A DNA stretch of 29,739 nt. Source: Paulinella micropora (lineage: Eukaryota > Cercozoa > Imbricatea > Euglyphida). Positions 11,161 to 19,699 of the stretch are shown here, one piece after another. The notes under the pieces are model-generated. The model was not told where the DNA came from, did not search any database, and saw only the letters and a list, made by a program, of their open reading frames with translations. Location of the stretch: the NCBI GenBank assembly GCA_009731375.1, contig BJOX01000228.1, forward strand, positions 735,395-765,133. Direction: 5' to 3'. The first letter of the stretch is position 1; every line of letters begins with the position of its first letter. Both the position numbers and the translations under genes were made by a program.

Positions 11161-11212
11161 ACATTTTACTGGGTCGTTTTTTCGTTCCTCAAAAACGACC
11201 TTCGTAAAATGT
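11161..11212. repeat. 52-nt two-part hairpin
   Basis: Outer arms acattttac (11161-11169) and gtaaaatgt (11204-11212) pair perfectly. Inner arms ggtcgttttt (11172-11181) and aaaaacgacc (11191-11200) also pair perfectly, leaving a 9-nt loop and small bulges. It lies between the host microsatellite and the viral element. Confidence 0.85.
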
Positions 11213-11783
11213 ATCGTCCTTCCTATTCATTTCCCGCAAATCAATACAAAGCATCAAAACATCAAAATAAAAAAGCAAAATTTTTGATAAATACAAGGAA
11301 GCAGAATAAAGAAATTCCTTTATATTTTTACAGAAAAAATAAAAGTAAAGCGGAAAAATAAAAGTAAAGCAATTTTTTTTTTTAAGTAAAGCAATCTCAT
11401 GTGGCGCACCAACTCCTATAATACAAACAACAAAATAGCCTTCTACAGCACACTACAAGAAAACGTGTATGTATCATCTTCCTCTGACGTGTTTTGTCTC
11501 TTACTCATTATCAAATTTTGCACCACTGCACCAACGCACTAGCGCGCTGGGGGTCGTGGCGTCGGCAAGAAAAAATAGGTTTGAAATTTCCAAAATTTCA
11601 TTATCTATTGCCACTTTGTCCCGCTCGTCTCATTTTTTCCACTTTTCCCGTCTGGATTTTTTCACCAGAAAATCCTCCAGTCAAAAAATTGTTTCAATTG
11701 TATGAAGAGTTTTTGTCTTCATGCTTTTGACAGTTTCTATTTTTTTATGGTGAGTGGTGGTAAATTAGTCCTTTATGACAATT
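11213..11783. other. AT-rich flank of the viral element, no gene seen
   Basis: Contains a short repeat of aaaagtaaagcggaaaaat near 11340-11390 and a possible hairpin around ctggatttt/aaatcctccag near 11652-11685. No supported ORF. The left boundary of the viral element probably lies in or near this stretch, but I found no terminal inverted repeat matching the right end. Confidence 0.5.
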
Positions 11784-11803
11784 GTCAATAGCTCGCTATT
11801 GAC
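11784..11803 (-). terminator. Hairpin after the integrase stop
   Basis: Arms gtcaatagc and gctattgac form a perfect 9-bp stem with a 2-nt loop. It lies ten bases beyond the integrase stop on the minus strand, where a transcript-end signal would sit. The function is inferred. Confidence 0.4.
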
Positions 11804-11812
11804 TAAATTCCA

Positions 11813-12631
11813 TTATAAATCTAATATTTGTTTCTTCTTCCTTATTCTATCTGAGGTTCTCACATTACTTTCATCAATGTTTTCCCTTTTTAATAATCTC
11901 TGTTTGTTTCGTTCCTTAGTTATTTTTTCTCTTTATCTTTTACTTGATTTTCTTCATCTACTGATTTAGTAAATTCAGTTTTTTGAAGTTCTCGCGGTGA
12001 TACTAATTCATTATCAGATAGAACGATTTTAAAGCCAGACCTACCTATTACTTTGTAAATCTGCTTACTAAACTGCTTTCCACCTTTTTCAAACATCCGT
12101 CTCTTTAATTCCTTTCTTACATTATCGCCGACATTGAATTCATTAATAAGGTTATCACGAGTGATAGTCTGTTTATTTTTGTCTCTTCTAGCAAAGACAT
12201 CCACCGGTCTGGCTTGAATTCCCCTTATGTAATTTATGATTATAAGCATTAACCAAATCTTGAATATAACTTACCCAGTCAAAATTTCTATTTGTTTCAA
12301 ATAATAAATCCAACCACCTTCTAATACTTCTTATAACTCTATCAACAACCGCTAAGGCTCTATGGTCGCCTACTTCAACCACATCGTGCTTAATACCATT
12401 TTGAATAAAATAATCACGAGTAGCACCTTTATATTCTCCTCCGCTGTCTGTTGTAATTGATTTAGGTTTATAAGGTATAGATTTCAAAGCATAATAAACT
12501 TCTTTCGCTGTTTTATTTTTTAATGGAATGATTATTAAATATCTTGAATGACAATCAATCCAAACAAGCATCCAAGCATATCCTTTATTTCCTTTCTTAT
12601 CTTTTATCTTACTCATATCGGCTAAGTCTAA
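11813..12631 (-). pseudogene. rve-family (retroviral-type) integrase, frameshifted
   Basis: DDE-type integrase, expected to insert the viral genome into host DNA. Visible blocks are LDLADM with the first Asp just after the gap, IDCHSRYLIIIPLKNKTA, TTDSGGEYKG with the second Asp, and HRALAVVDRVIRSIRRW, where the third acidic position appears as Asp. A C-terminal region (IQARPVDVFARRD, then a Lys-rich tail ending RIRKKKQILDL) lies in other frames. One indel is in a G-run near 12220 and another in an A-run near 11927. The N-terminus is lost in the gap at 12632-12641. Position at one end, facing outward, fits Polinton-type elements. Whether Asp in place of Glu is normal for this branch needs an alignment. 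Confidence 0.75.
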
Positions 12632-12641
12632 NNNNNNNNNN

Positions 12642-12932
12642 CATTTTTGCCATCTTTTCAGCAATGATATCAGTAAAATCACATTCACTTTCGCTATCAC
12701 TGCTTTGCTCTGGTGTGTCATCTTGTTCCTTTTCATTAATGATATCGGTAGCCACATTTTTATTTTCTATCTCTGCTATTTTTTGTTCCATGTCTTCGTC
12801 TTCGCTTTTAACCGCATTTCGGTATTGTTCCAACACCTTTTTAGCATGTTCCATCTTTCGTTGTTTTGCTTTTGCTTTTATTCCTTCCACAGCACTCCCC
12901 CAGTTCTTACGACTTGCTTCGGGAGACGGCAT
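12642..12932 (-). CDS. Charged protein, 3' end in gap; maybe integrase N-terminus
   Basis: 97 codons from ATG at 12932 to the 10-N gap. It has a basic helical N-terminal half (EGIKAKAKQRKMEHAKKVLE) and an acidic second half rich in Glu, Asp and Ser. No known domain is seen. It abuts the integrase and has the same orientation. Because the gap length is unknown it may be a separate gene or the N-terminal extension of the integrase. The start codon overlaps an intergenic hairpin module (12931-13000), as for several genes of this element. Confidence 0.55.
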
Positions 12933-13000
12933 TTTAGAATCTCACTTCGTGCTTCGCACTCTCGCTATGGATTCAACTTGTTGAATCTATATTCTAAAAA
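12931..13000 (-). promoter_or_regulatory. Intergenic hairpin module M1 (B type, reversed)
   Basis: Arms attttagaat (12931-12940) and attctaaaa (12991-12999) pair. Inside are gattcaac/gttgaatc and a short gtgc/gcac stem. It is the reverse complement of the module at 24333-24409 and lies directly 5' of the minus-strand start at 12932. Confidence 0.8.
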
Positions 13001-13057
13001 TATTCTATACTAAGATTATTATATTTTAGTATTTTTAAAATTAAATATTTATTTTAT

Positions 13058-16000
13058 ATGTCAATGTCGCAATATAAATCATTACTTGGCCTTAAGGAGT
13101 TGGCGGTTTTTAGTCTAAACATACTTAACTTAGACCTTACCAACACAAACATAGTCGGTCTGAATACAGACAGAGTGCCAGAAGATGAAAACCCTTTGAA
13201 CCTCTACTATACGGATTTACGATTTGACACAAGATTATCTACCAAATCAACTACAGACATAAAAGAAGGAAAAAAAATCTATACTATACAGAGCAACGAG
13301 TAAGTGACAACGACGAAGTCAAAGCCTCAACTCAACACAGAAGCAATACAAGTAATCCGCACCAAACCAGTCTATACAATTTGATAGACACCAACATATC
13401 CGCTCCAACGGTCGGGCAATACTTAACATATAATGATGTAGATGGTAAATGGAGAAATACAACAATCGGCTCAATTGATACACTCTCTGACGTAGTCATT
13501 ACAGCACCAGTGGCGATGAATAGTTATCTCACATATAACTCAATAAACTGGGTAAATAAAACTTTTCCAATAAATGTTGATGAATTCGGCAACATTAATA
13601 TGGGCGGTAATTTGAATATAACAGGAGTTAATTTATTAAATACGAAAGATGTTGATACTTGGATATCTGAGCACGAAGACAATAATGATAAAGTGTCCGC
13701 AGATGGTTCAATTAATACACACAGCGATGTTTTAATTACAGGCACACCCGCCGATAACCAACTGCTCATTTATAGCACAGGGCAANNNNNNNNNNGATGA
13801 TAGCGGATTTAAATATGGGAGGATTTAACGTAACAAATGTTGGTAATGTTGATGGTATTGATGTTTCCGCTCTTGATAGTTCTGTGGTAAAACTAACAGG
13901 AGACCAAACCATAACAGGAAACAAAATATTTACTACTTATTTGAGTGTAAAAGATTCAAATCCATTAAACACGGGTAAGTTATTCTTCATTTACAACAAT
14001 AATATGGGTTCTATTTATTCGTCAGAGATAGGTGGTGCAACAGGATATCCACTATCTATTGTCGGTTCAACCATAACACTCGCTCCAACAACAGGGGGTG
14101 GAATAACATTGACAAGCAATGTTTTAAATTTTAGTGGCACAACAGCAATCAGCGGACTTCCAGCACCATTCTACGATGGTGATGCTTCAACGAAAGCATA
14201 CACTGATACTAAACTGGCCAAGGACGGCACAACGGCTATGACGGGCAGTTTAAATATGGGTGGTTTTGCTATTACAAATGTTGGTAATGTTGATGGTATT
14301 GATGTTTCTGCCCTTGATACTTCTGTGGTTAAACTAACAGGAGACCAAACCATAGCAGGGAATAAAAAATTTACATCAACTTTGGAAGTAAGTGGTTCGT
14401 CCAATCCTACTACTTTTGATGGTATTTGCATAGCCTTTGATACAAAAATAGGAATGATTGCAGCACAAAAAACAGCCACAGCGGCCTGGTATCCGATACA
14501 AATAACGGGCTCGTATGTAGAGTTATATTCGGGTGATACTTTGATTATAACCGCATCTGGCACTACACTATCTTTGAACAACAACAAAATTACAAATTTA
14601 GCAACTCCTACATTATCAACAGACGGAGCGAATAAAAGTTATGTTGATACTAATTTCGTGGGACTAACAGGAGACCAAACAATAACAGGAATTAAAACAT
14701 TCAATGGGACGAGAACCGAGATAAAATATTTAACTCTAACAAACACGGCGGATTTTAATAATGTGGATATTACTAATGGCGGAAATATAACATATAATGG
14801 GGCGCGGATATTAAACCAAAATGGAGGAGATATATTCTTTTCACAGACAACGGGCGATTATCAGTATTTCTTATTTACTTTAAATACTGCTACAAGCGGA
14901 ACCGCGAACTAACGAGGTTATGTATTCACGAATGTAGCATCTGATGTAAAAGGGGCGGGACTTTATATTTCAAAACTTTTGGATAATAAAAGTGCTTCGT
15001 CTGATATTGTCCGTTTTAACAATGCTGGCGGTATGCGGTTTTATGGAGCCTTAGATATGAACTCAAACAGCATAACAAATGGCGGAACAATAACAGGAAC
15101 AACAATTACTTCAACCGCGGGGATATCAACGACGACACTAACCGCAAGCGGATTATTAAAAGCGACAGGAGGATCTAGCATAGTCATACAAGGAAATACT
15201 AATGGAGGTAATACAAGAGGAATATTTTTGTGGGACACTGGCAACACCAGTTATGGCATTTATATGGCTTCAAATGGGGGAGCCACAAATACCAGAAGTC
15301 TAGCGGGAGGGTCTGCGGTTGCAGGCAATGATTTCACTTCTTTTGCCGTTAGATTTAGGGTAAGTAATGTTTCAACCGACGGATTTATATGGGAGAACTC
15401 GTCCGAACAATTATTAATGTCATTGAACGGGGCAAACGGGACTTTATGGACGAAAGGATTAATAACGGCTAGTGCGGGGATATCAACAACGACATTGGCA
15501 ACGAGCGATAAAATAACAACAGCATCAGGTAAGCCGATAATCATCGGAAGTACAACAAAATCAGCGAATGGTGCGACTGGGTGTTTAGAATTATGCGGAA
15601 CAAATATCGGAGGCGCCCATTTACAGGCAATAGTATCCGATGCTTATCCAACATTTCAATTATTGAACTGGGCACACGACAATATAGGTATAAGTTTTGA
15701 TGCTTATTATGACGGCTCAAACTGGAAATCAAGTAATTCTGGCTCAAACTTTCAAATATACAAAATCTCAAACAAACTTGCTTTTTATTATAATACTGGA
15801 ACAACAGCGGGAAATAATATAACTTGGACTGAGGCTATGAATATTAATACATCAGGAGAGGTAGTCATCCCAACAGCATCCAGCGGTTTTTTAACCATAC
15901 GAAAAAAACCCGCTTCTACCGTTGACACACAACTATATTTTAAATCGGGAGGATATACGAATTATGGAGCAATTGTTTCTTCTACTGGTTTGCTTCACGC

Positions 16001-16466
16001 TTGGACTACTTCAAACTCTACTACTGGCGAGCCGTCTGGTAGTTATAATTATATTCCGCTAAATGGTGCTTGGACAAACTCATCGGACAGGCGATTAAAA
16101 TCAGATATTAAAACATTAGACTGCGGTGATTGTTGTGATAAACTTATGAAAATAAACTGCTGTTCATATTATTTGAAATCAGACGAAAAGAAAGAACAAA
16201 AGAACCACGGATTTATTGCTGATGAAGTTAAAAAAATATTTCCTGAATTTGTATCTGAAAGTGGTATAAAAGCGGACGATGGAGATGGCTACCTTGAAGG
16301 CATAACATATACAAGTTTTATACCGATATTAGTCAGTGCTTTTCAACACATGGCGGAAAAGGTAGTTAATTTAGAAAAAGAAAATAAAAAGCTTATGAAT
16401 ATATTACAAGACCAAGCAAACCAATTAGCAGAAATCAGAGCAGTCGTATTTTCAAATGTCAAATAA
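13058..16466 (+). pseudogene. Phage-like fibre with C-terminal S74 chaperone, interrupted
   Basis: A long fibre protein for attachment at the virion surface. The N-terminal part (13058-13303) has two NLYYT-type motifs as in phage tail fibres (LNLYYTDLRF, then YYTEQRV in the next frame), so a frameshift lies in the A-run near 13270. The middle has repeats: VTNVGNVDGIDVSALD near 13830 and, with small changes, near 14275, followed by LTGDQTI motifs, with a third copy near 14665. A TAA at 14910-14912 interrupts the frame; the sequence beyond it is open in the same frame to 16466. The C-terminus has the S74 intramolecular chaperone signature SSDRRLKSD (Ser and Lys of the self-cleaving dyad), NHGFIADEV and a coiled coil. 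A 10-N gap at 13786-13795 adds uncertainty. Fibres of this kind trimerise and release the chaperone by self-cleavage in phages. Confidence 0.78.
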
Positions 16467-16809
16467 TACAACTAGACTTCACAGACCACCACCTATTATG
16501 GATATGGATGGCGAACTAACTCCAGAATTAAAGTCCCGTGTTCTTGAAGTAGAACTAAAGACTGAGGAAAAAAAAGTAGAGCACGAATTGGAAGATAACT
16601 GGAATTGTTGTTGTATAAAAAACAGACCGACAGACAGCCGACTTATTAAATACTTATTTCAAATGGGTATCATTGTCGCCATTATAGCCCTTTGTATTGT
16701 AAGGCTATCTGAAAAGAACTTACCTTGTGAGGTTGCTAACACTTATGTCGGAATTTTAACACTATTGATTGGCATTTGCCTTCCATCACCTTCTTCAACC
16801 AAAAAGTAA
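16456..16809 (+). CDS. Small two-helix membrane protein
   Basis: 117 residues. The N-terminus is charged and predicted soluble, with a Cys cluster (NWNCCCIKN). Two hydrophobic segments follow: near residues 72-89 (MGIIVAIIALCIVRL) and near 98-110 (VGILTLLIGICL). The start overlaps the last bases of the fibre gene by 11 nt, suggesting coupled expression with the fibre. The stop overlaps the end of the convergent GIY-YIG gene. Possibly a virion membrane or lysis/assembly factor, but I recognise no family. Confidence 0.65.
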   Translation: MSNNTTRLHRPPPIMDMDGELTPELKSRVLEVELKTEEKKVEHELEDNWNCCCIKNRPTDSRLIKYLFQMGIIVAIIALCIVRLSEKNLPCEVANTYVGILTLLIGICLPSPSSTKK

Positions 16810-17349
16810 ATTAAATACCAAAGACTGATAAACCAAGCATATTGTTTCTTTGTCTGTATTTTTTCTGTAATTGTAATATTTTTTCTTTATTTTCTTCTCT
16901 ATATTTTTCTTTTTTTGTAATATTTGTTCTTGGTTTTCTACATAGTATTCTTTGTTTTTTTGTGTTATTTGCTCCTTATTTTGTTCATACCAATCCTTCT
17001 TTTTTTGTGATAATTGTTCTTTATTTAGTTCTCTCCATTCTTTATGAGGTCTGCATTCTATTTTTTTATTAACACAATTTTCAGTTTGTCTTATTGTTTC
17101 TCCTTCTCGCTTTCTCAGTTGGTCTAAATGTTCGCACGGGTATTGTTCAAGTAATTCAATATAATTATCATTATGTTGAATTATATCAAAACTAGTATTA
17201 TAATGATATTTACTATTTATGTATCGTGTGTAGGCTCTTCTGTGGTCGACAAGTCGTTGGGCTAATGTTTGTGTAGTAGAACCAATATATATTTGGTCGG
17301 TCTGGTATGATCGAATAGCATAAATTTTTCCTTCTTTGTAGTCTGGCAT
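16795..17349 (-). CDS. GIY-YIG endonuclease
   Basis: 185 residues if started at the ATG at 17349 (MPDYKEGKIY); an upstream ATG at 17394 is possible but adds an unlikely hydrophobic leader. The GIY-YIG fold is recognisable: KIYAIRS near 8-14, IYIGSTT near 20-26, QRL with the conserved Arg near 32, an adjacent HRRAY, and a downstream REGETI with a catalytic-type Glu. After about residue 105 there are three imperfect NKEQ-x-QKKK repeats, a charged tail typical of viral members. Such single-strand nucleases occur in giant viruses, Polinton-like viruses and phages, as homing endonucleases or in DNA processing. Here it is free-standing. The extreme C-terminus turns hydrophobic and may reflect a late frame change. 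Confidence 0.8.
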   Translation of the reverse strand: MPDYKEGKIYAIRSYQTDQIYIGSTTQTLAQRLVDHRRAYTRYINSKYHYNTSFDIIQHNDNYIELLEQYPCEHLDQLRKREGETIRQTENCVNKKIECRPHKEWRELNKEQLSQKKKDWYEQNKEQITQKNKEYYVENQEQILQKKKNIEKKIKKKYYNYRKNTDKETICLVYQSLVFNLLFG

Positions 17350-17378
17350 TGGTTTTATATGGTTTATTATGGTTATGT

Positions 17379-17639
17379 TTAAATAGAATAACATTCATAT
17401 AAAGTAGTTTTATACCAAGAAGCATCATTACCTGCACAGAATAAAGGAATACTTTCGCTAAATGACCGACAATCGTTTAAACCATTGTTAATATAAATAC
17501 AAGTAAAATTATTATTTAGACCCGATTGAATACAATGAATACAATTCGCCGTTTTCTTACCAAAATCTCTATTTAAAATGAAAAAATCACACATAGTCCG
17601 AGCGATAGCCGAGCACACAAATAATAATATTAATAACAT
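17379..17639 (-). CDS. Small secreted or membrane-anchored Cys-containing protein
   Basis: 86 residues with an N-terminal hydrophobic leader (MLLILLFVCSAIA) resembling a signal peptide, then a domain with six Cys including CIHCIQ and a final YECYSI. No known family. It starts 25 nt from the divergent gene at 17665 and is followed by the GIY-YIG gene in the same orientation, so the two are probably co-transcribed. Confidence 0.5.
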   Translation of the reverse strand: MLLILLFVCSAIARTMCDFFILNRDFGKKTANCIHCIQSGLNNNFTCIYINNGLNDCRSFSESIPLFCAGNDASWYKTTLYECYSI

Positions 17640-17664
17640 TTTTATATATTATATTATATAATTT
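17640..17664. promoter_or_regulatory. 25-nt divergent promoter
   Basis: The whole space between the two divergent start codons is an AT-only, near-symmetric run (tatatattatattatata) that could supply a TATA-type element to both genes. Leaders would have to be very short. Confidence 0.5.
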
Positions 17665-18022
17665 ATGAGTGAGTTCAAATATCAGCGGATTATTTTTCTA
17701 AGCAATGATTTTGCTGGAGGAAGCAAAACATTTAATAAAAATATTCAAATGTCATTCACACCAACCAAAATGAATGTTAAGTTTATCCACTATATGAACG
17801 ACCAGACCGAAACCAAAACCAGAATTCTTTACATGGATAGAATTGGAATTATTGGAACATTTGCGGACAGCACCACAGCNNNNNNNNNNCAGTTATAATT
17901 TGGGTGTTGTCGGATGGTCGGACGGTCAATATACATTTAAAGTCCTTGAAACTGACAGCGGAAATATTGACACAGGAAATTTAGCGGGGCGAATTGTTGT
18001 GTGTTTAGAATTTCTTGCTTAA
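17665..18022 (+). CDS. Conserved-looking small virion-type protein, contains gap
   Basis: About 115-120 residues. The N-terminal half runs from ATG at 17665 to the 10-N gap at 17880-17889. After the gap an open frame continues (YNLGVVGWSDGQYTFKVLE) to TAA at 18020-18022. Features include LSNDFAGGSKTF, MSFTPTKMNVK and a likely beta-rich C-terminal half ending AGRIVVCLEFLA. The composition fits a beta-sandwich structural protein, and it sits at the start of the morphogenesis block. Function not assigned. Confidence 0.65.
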
Positions 18023-18026
18023 TAAT

Positions 18027-18172
18027 GATATTTATCAACTACACTCTCGTTGCTACCGCAACTCCCGTTTGTTGATAAACATCGAACACCAATTTATTTT
18101 AAACCATAAAGAAAAAACGATGTTTTAGAATAAGAGAGAGTGCGACAGCACGAAGCGCAATTCTAAAATATC
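18027..18172 (+). promoter_or_regulatory. Intergenic double-hairpin module M2
   Basis: Hairpin A: gatatttatcaac (18027-18039) with gttgataaacatc (18071-18083), loop containing gttgc/gcaac. Hairpin B: gatgttttagaat (18119-18131) with attctaaaatatc (18160-18172), loop containing gtgcgacagcac. The right arm of A (aaacatcg) is also complementary to the left arm of B (cgatgttt), so an alternative fold is possible. A begins a few bases after the upstream stop, and B ends two bases before the ATPase start. Confidence 0.85.
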
Positions 18173-18173
18173 A

Positions 18174-19010
18174 ATGGAAAAGATAAACAATGTCAAGGTG
18201 AAGCCAGTAAAACAAGAGGGTGATGGAAACAAAAAAGCCAAGGGTTATAAATTATTCAATGAGCCGTATGCTAACATATTTTTGCTTGCCCGTAAGAAGA
18301 GCGGGAAAACGACAGCACTCTTTGAAATACTGAAACGGACTACAGACAGAAAAACCCGCATTGTCATTATTGCTTCAACGATACACAAGGATTACATTTA
18401 TAAAGCAATGGTAANNNNNNNNNNCGTAAAGCACTTTAAGAACAGGGGTAACCCGATGGCAATATATACCTTTCTTAAATCAGATGGTGTAAATGTCATT
18501 GATTATGAGTTAGACAAACTGAACAGACAGGACGAGCAACACGAAGGAGAAGTAAAACAGGACAAAGAAGAAATAGAGAAGCCACAATTTCTTTATTTCG
18601 GAAAAGAAGAAAAAAAGAAACAGAGCGCCGCGGAGGCGAAAGAAAGGCCAAGTAAGTATATTTCTCCAGAGGTTATTTTTGTTTTGGACGATTTAGGGAG
18701 TGGATTAAGAGACAAGTCCGTAAGTGATTTGTTAAAAAAGAACAGACACTATAAATCAAAGGTGATTATGTCAAGCCAGTATTTAAACGACCTACGGCCA
18801 GAAGCCATTAAGCAGTTAGATTATTTATTAATCTTTCCGGGCCAGTCTCAGGATAAAATGGAACTAGTGTATAAACACTTAGACTTATCTTTTGACTTTG
18901 ATTACTTTCTTCAAAAGTATTACGAAGCAACAAAGGAGAGATTTAATTTTCTTTATGTCTCAAGTGTTGATGATGAGTTAAGAAAAAACTTTGCCTATCG
19001 CATGAAATAA
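18174..19010 (+). CDS. A32/FtsK-type DNA packaging ATPase
   Basis: 278 residues including four unknown ones at the 10-N gap (18415-18424). Walker A is ARKKSGKTT (residues 39-47), the first Gly being Ala. Walker B is VIFVLDDLG (about 167-175), followed by a polar SSQ motif (about 200-202) as in the HerA/FtsK superfamily. A Lys/Glu-rich insertion lies between the boxes (about 118-158). In Polintons, adintoviruses and NCLDVs this enzyme drives viral DNA into the capsid. The start is set by the ATG immediately after module M2. It is followed by the small basic protein at 19058. Confidence 0.85.
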   Translation: MEKINNVKVKPVKQEGDGNKKAKGYKLFNEPYANIFLLARKKSGKTTALFEILKRTTDRKTRIVIIASTIHKDYIYKAMVXXXXVKHFKNRGNPMAIYTFLKSDGVNVIDYELDKLNRQDEQHEGEVKQDKEEIEKPQFLYFGKEEKKKQSAAEAKERPSKYISPEVIFVLDDLGSGLRDKSVSDLLKKNRHYKSKVIMSSQYLNDLRPEAIKQLDYLLIFPGQSQDKMELVYKHLDLSFDFDYFLQKYYEATKERFNFLYVSSVDDELRKNFAYRMK

Positions 19011-19025
19011 TTATTTTTGTAATTA

Positions 19026-19047
19026 TTTTTTCTGTATTATATATTTC
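19026..19047 (+). promoter_or_regulatory. Late-type promoter candidate P1
   Basis: T-run then ctgtattatatatttc, 11 bases before the start at 19058. The same layout (T-run, ct, TATA-like run, atttc) precedes the major capsid gene at 22649-22670. Confidence 0.45.
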
Positions 19048-19057
19048 ACTATCTTTT

Positions 19058-19384
19058 ATGGTTGTTAAAACAACTCGTGTTGAAGTCATTCCAACAATCG
19101 GCAAACGAACTATTAACTCAAGCACAAACATGGCTGGAGGCAAAAAGAAGACTGGTCGCAAGAAGAAGCAAGGAGGCAAGGGACAAGCAGGTGGTAAAAT
19201 CAACTGGCAAAAAGTTGGCAAAACCGCAATGGCCGTTGATAAATTTCTTCGCGGTAATAAGTTAATCTCTAGGACTGCGGGAGCATTAAGTAGTGTCGGG
19301 GTGCCTTACGCAGATAGTGTTGGTGCTGTAGCATCAAGACTGGGGTATGGTAAGCAGAGAGGACGCGGCGCCTTGAAGTTCTAA
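19058..19384 (+). CDS. Small basic Gly/Ala-rich protein, candidate core protein
   Basis: 108 residues from ATG at 19058; an internal ATG at 19130 (MAGGKKKTG) is a possible alternative start. A Lys/Gly/Arg cluster at about 27-50 is followed by a hydrophobic Ala/Ser/Gly-rich amphipathic segment (ISRTAGALSSVG) and a C-terminal LGYGKQRGRGALKF. A basic DNA-binding part plus a membrane-active-looking helix recalls small adenovirus and adintovirus core or maturation proteins, but the match is by character, not by alignment. Its place between the packaging ATPase and the protease supports a virion role. Confidence 0.6.
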   Translation: MVVKTTRVEVIPTIGKRTINSSTNMAGGKKKTGRKKKQGGKGQAGGKINWQKVGKTAMAVDKFLRGNKLISRTAGALSSVGVPYADSVGAVASRLGYGKQRGRGALKF

Positions 19385-19385
19385 A

Positions 19386-19529
19386 GATATTTTATTCTGA
19401 CTTCGTCATCATAAAACATCGATGACCATTATTTTTTCCTAAAATGAAAAAACGATGGTTTAGAATATAGATTCAACAAGTTGAATCCATAGTGAGAGTG
19501 CGTAGCACGAAGTGAAATTCCAAAATATC
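19386..19529 (+). promoter_or_regulatory. Intergenic double-hairpin module M3
   Basis: Hairpin A: gatattttat (19386-19395) with ataaaacatc (19411-19420), inner gac/gtc. Hairpin B: gatggtttagaat (19454-19466) with attccaaaatatc (19517-19529), imperfect, containing the perfect gattcaac/gttgaatc stem (19470-19487) and gtgc/gcac (19498-19508). It ends two bases before the ATG at 19532. Confidence 0.8.
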
Positions 19530-19531
19530 AA

Positions 19532-19699
19532 ATGGTCGCTAAGACTAAAAATGTGAAAAGGGCAAAAGTCCGTCCGCCGCGGGCTTATAGGAATAAAAGC
19601 GGGAAGCCGTATATTATCCAGAAGGGTAAAAAATATTATCTTAATTTCGGTAAAAAGACAAATGATATGAGCACACTTCAAATTGTTAAACTTTTATGA
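19532..19699 (+). CDS. 55-residue basic ORF
   Basis: ATG at 19532 directly after module M3. The product is short and strongly basic (VKRAKVRPPRAYRNKSGKPY, then KKYYLNFGKKTND). Its TGA overlaps the next ATG in a four-base ATGA junction (19696-19699), suggesting expression together with the following gene. No family recognised. Placement after the hairpin module and the tight overlap argue that it is real. Confidence 0.6.
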   Translation: MVAKTKNVKRAKVRPPRAYRNKSGKPYIIQKGKKYYLNFGKKTNDMSTLQIVKLL

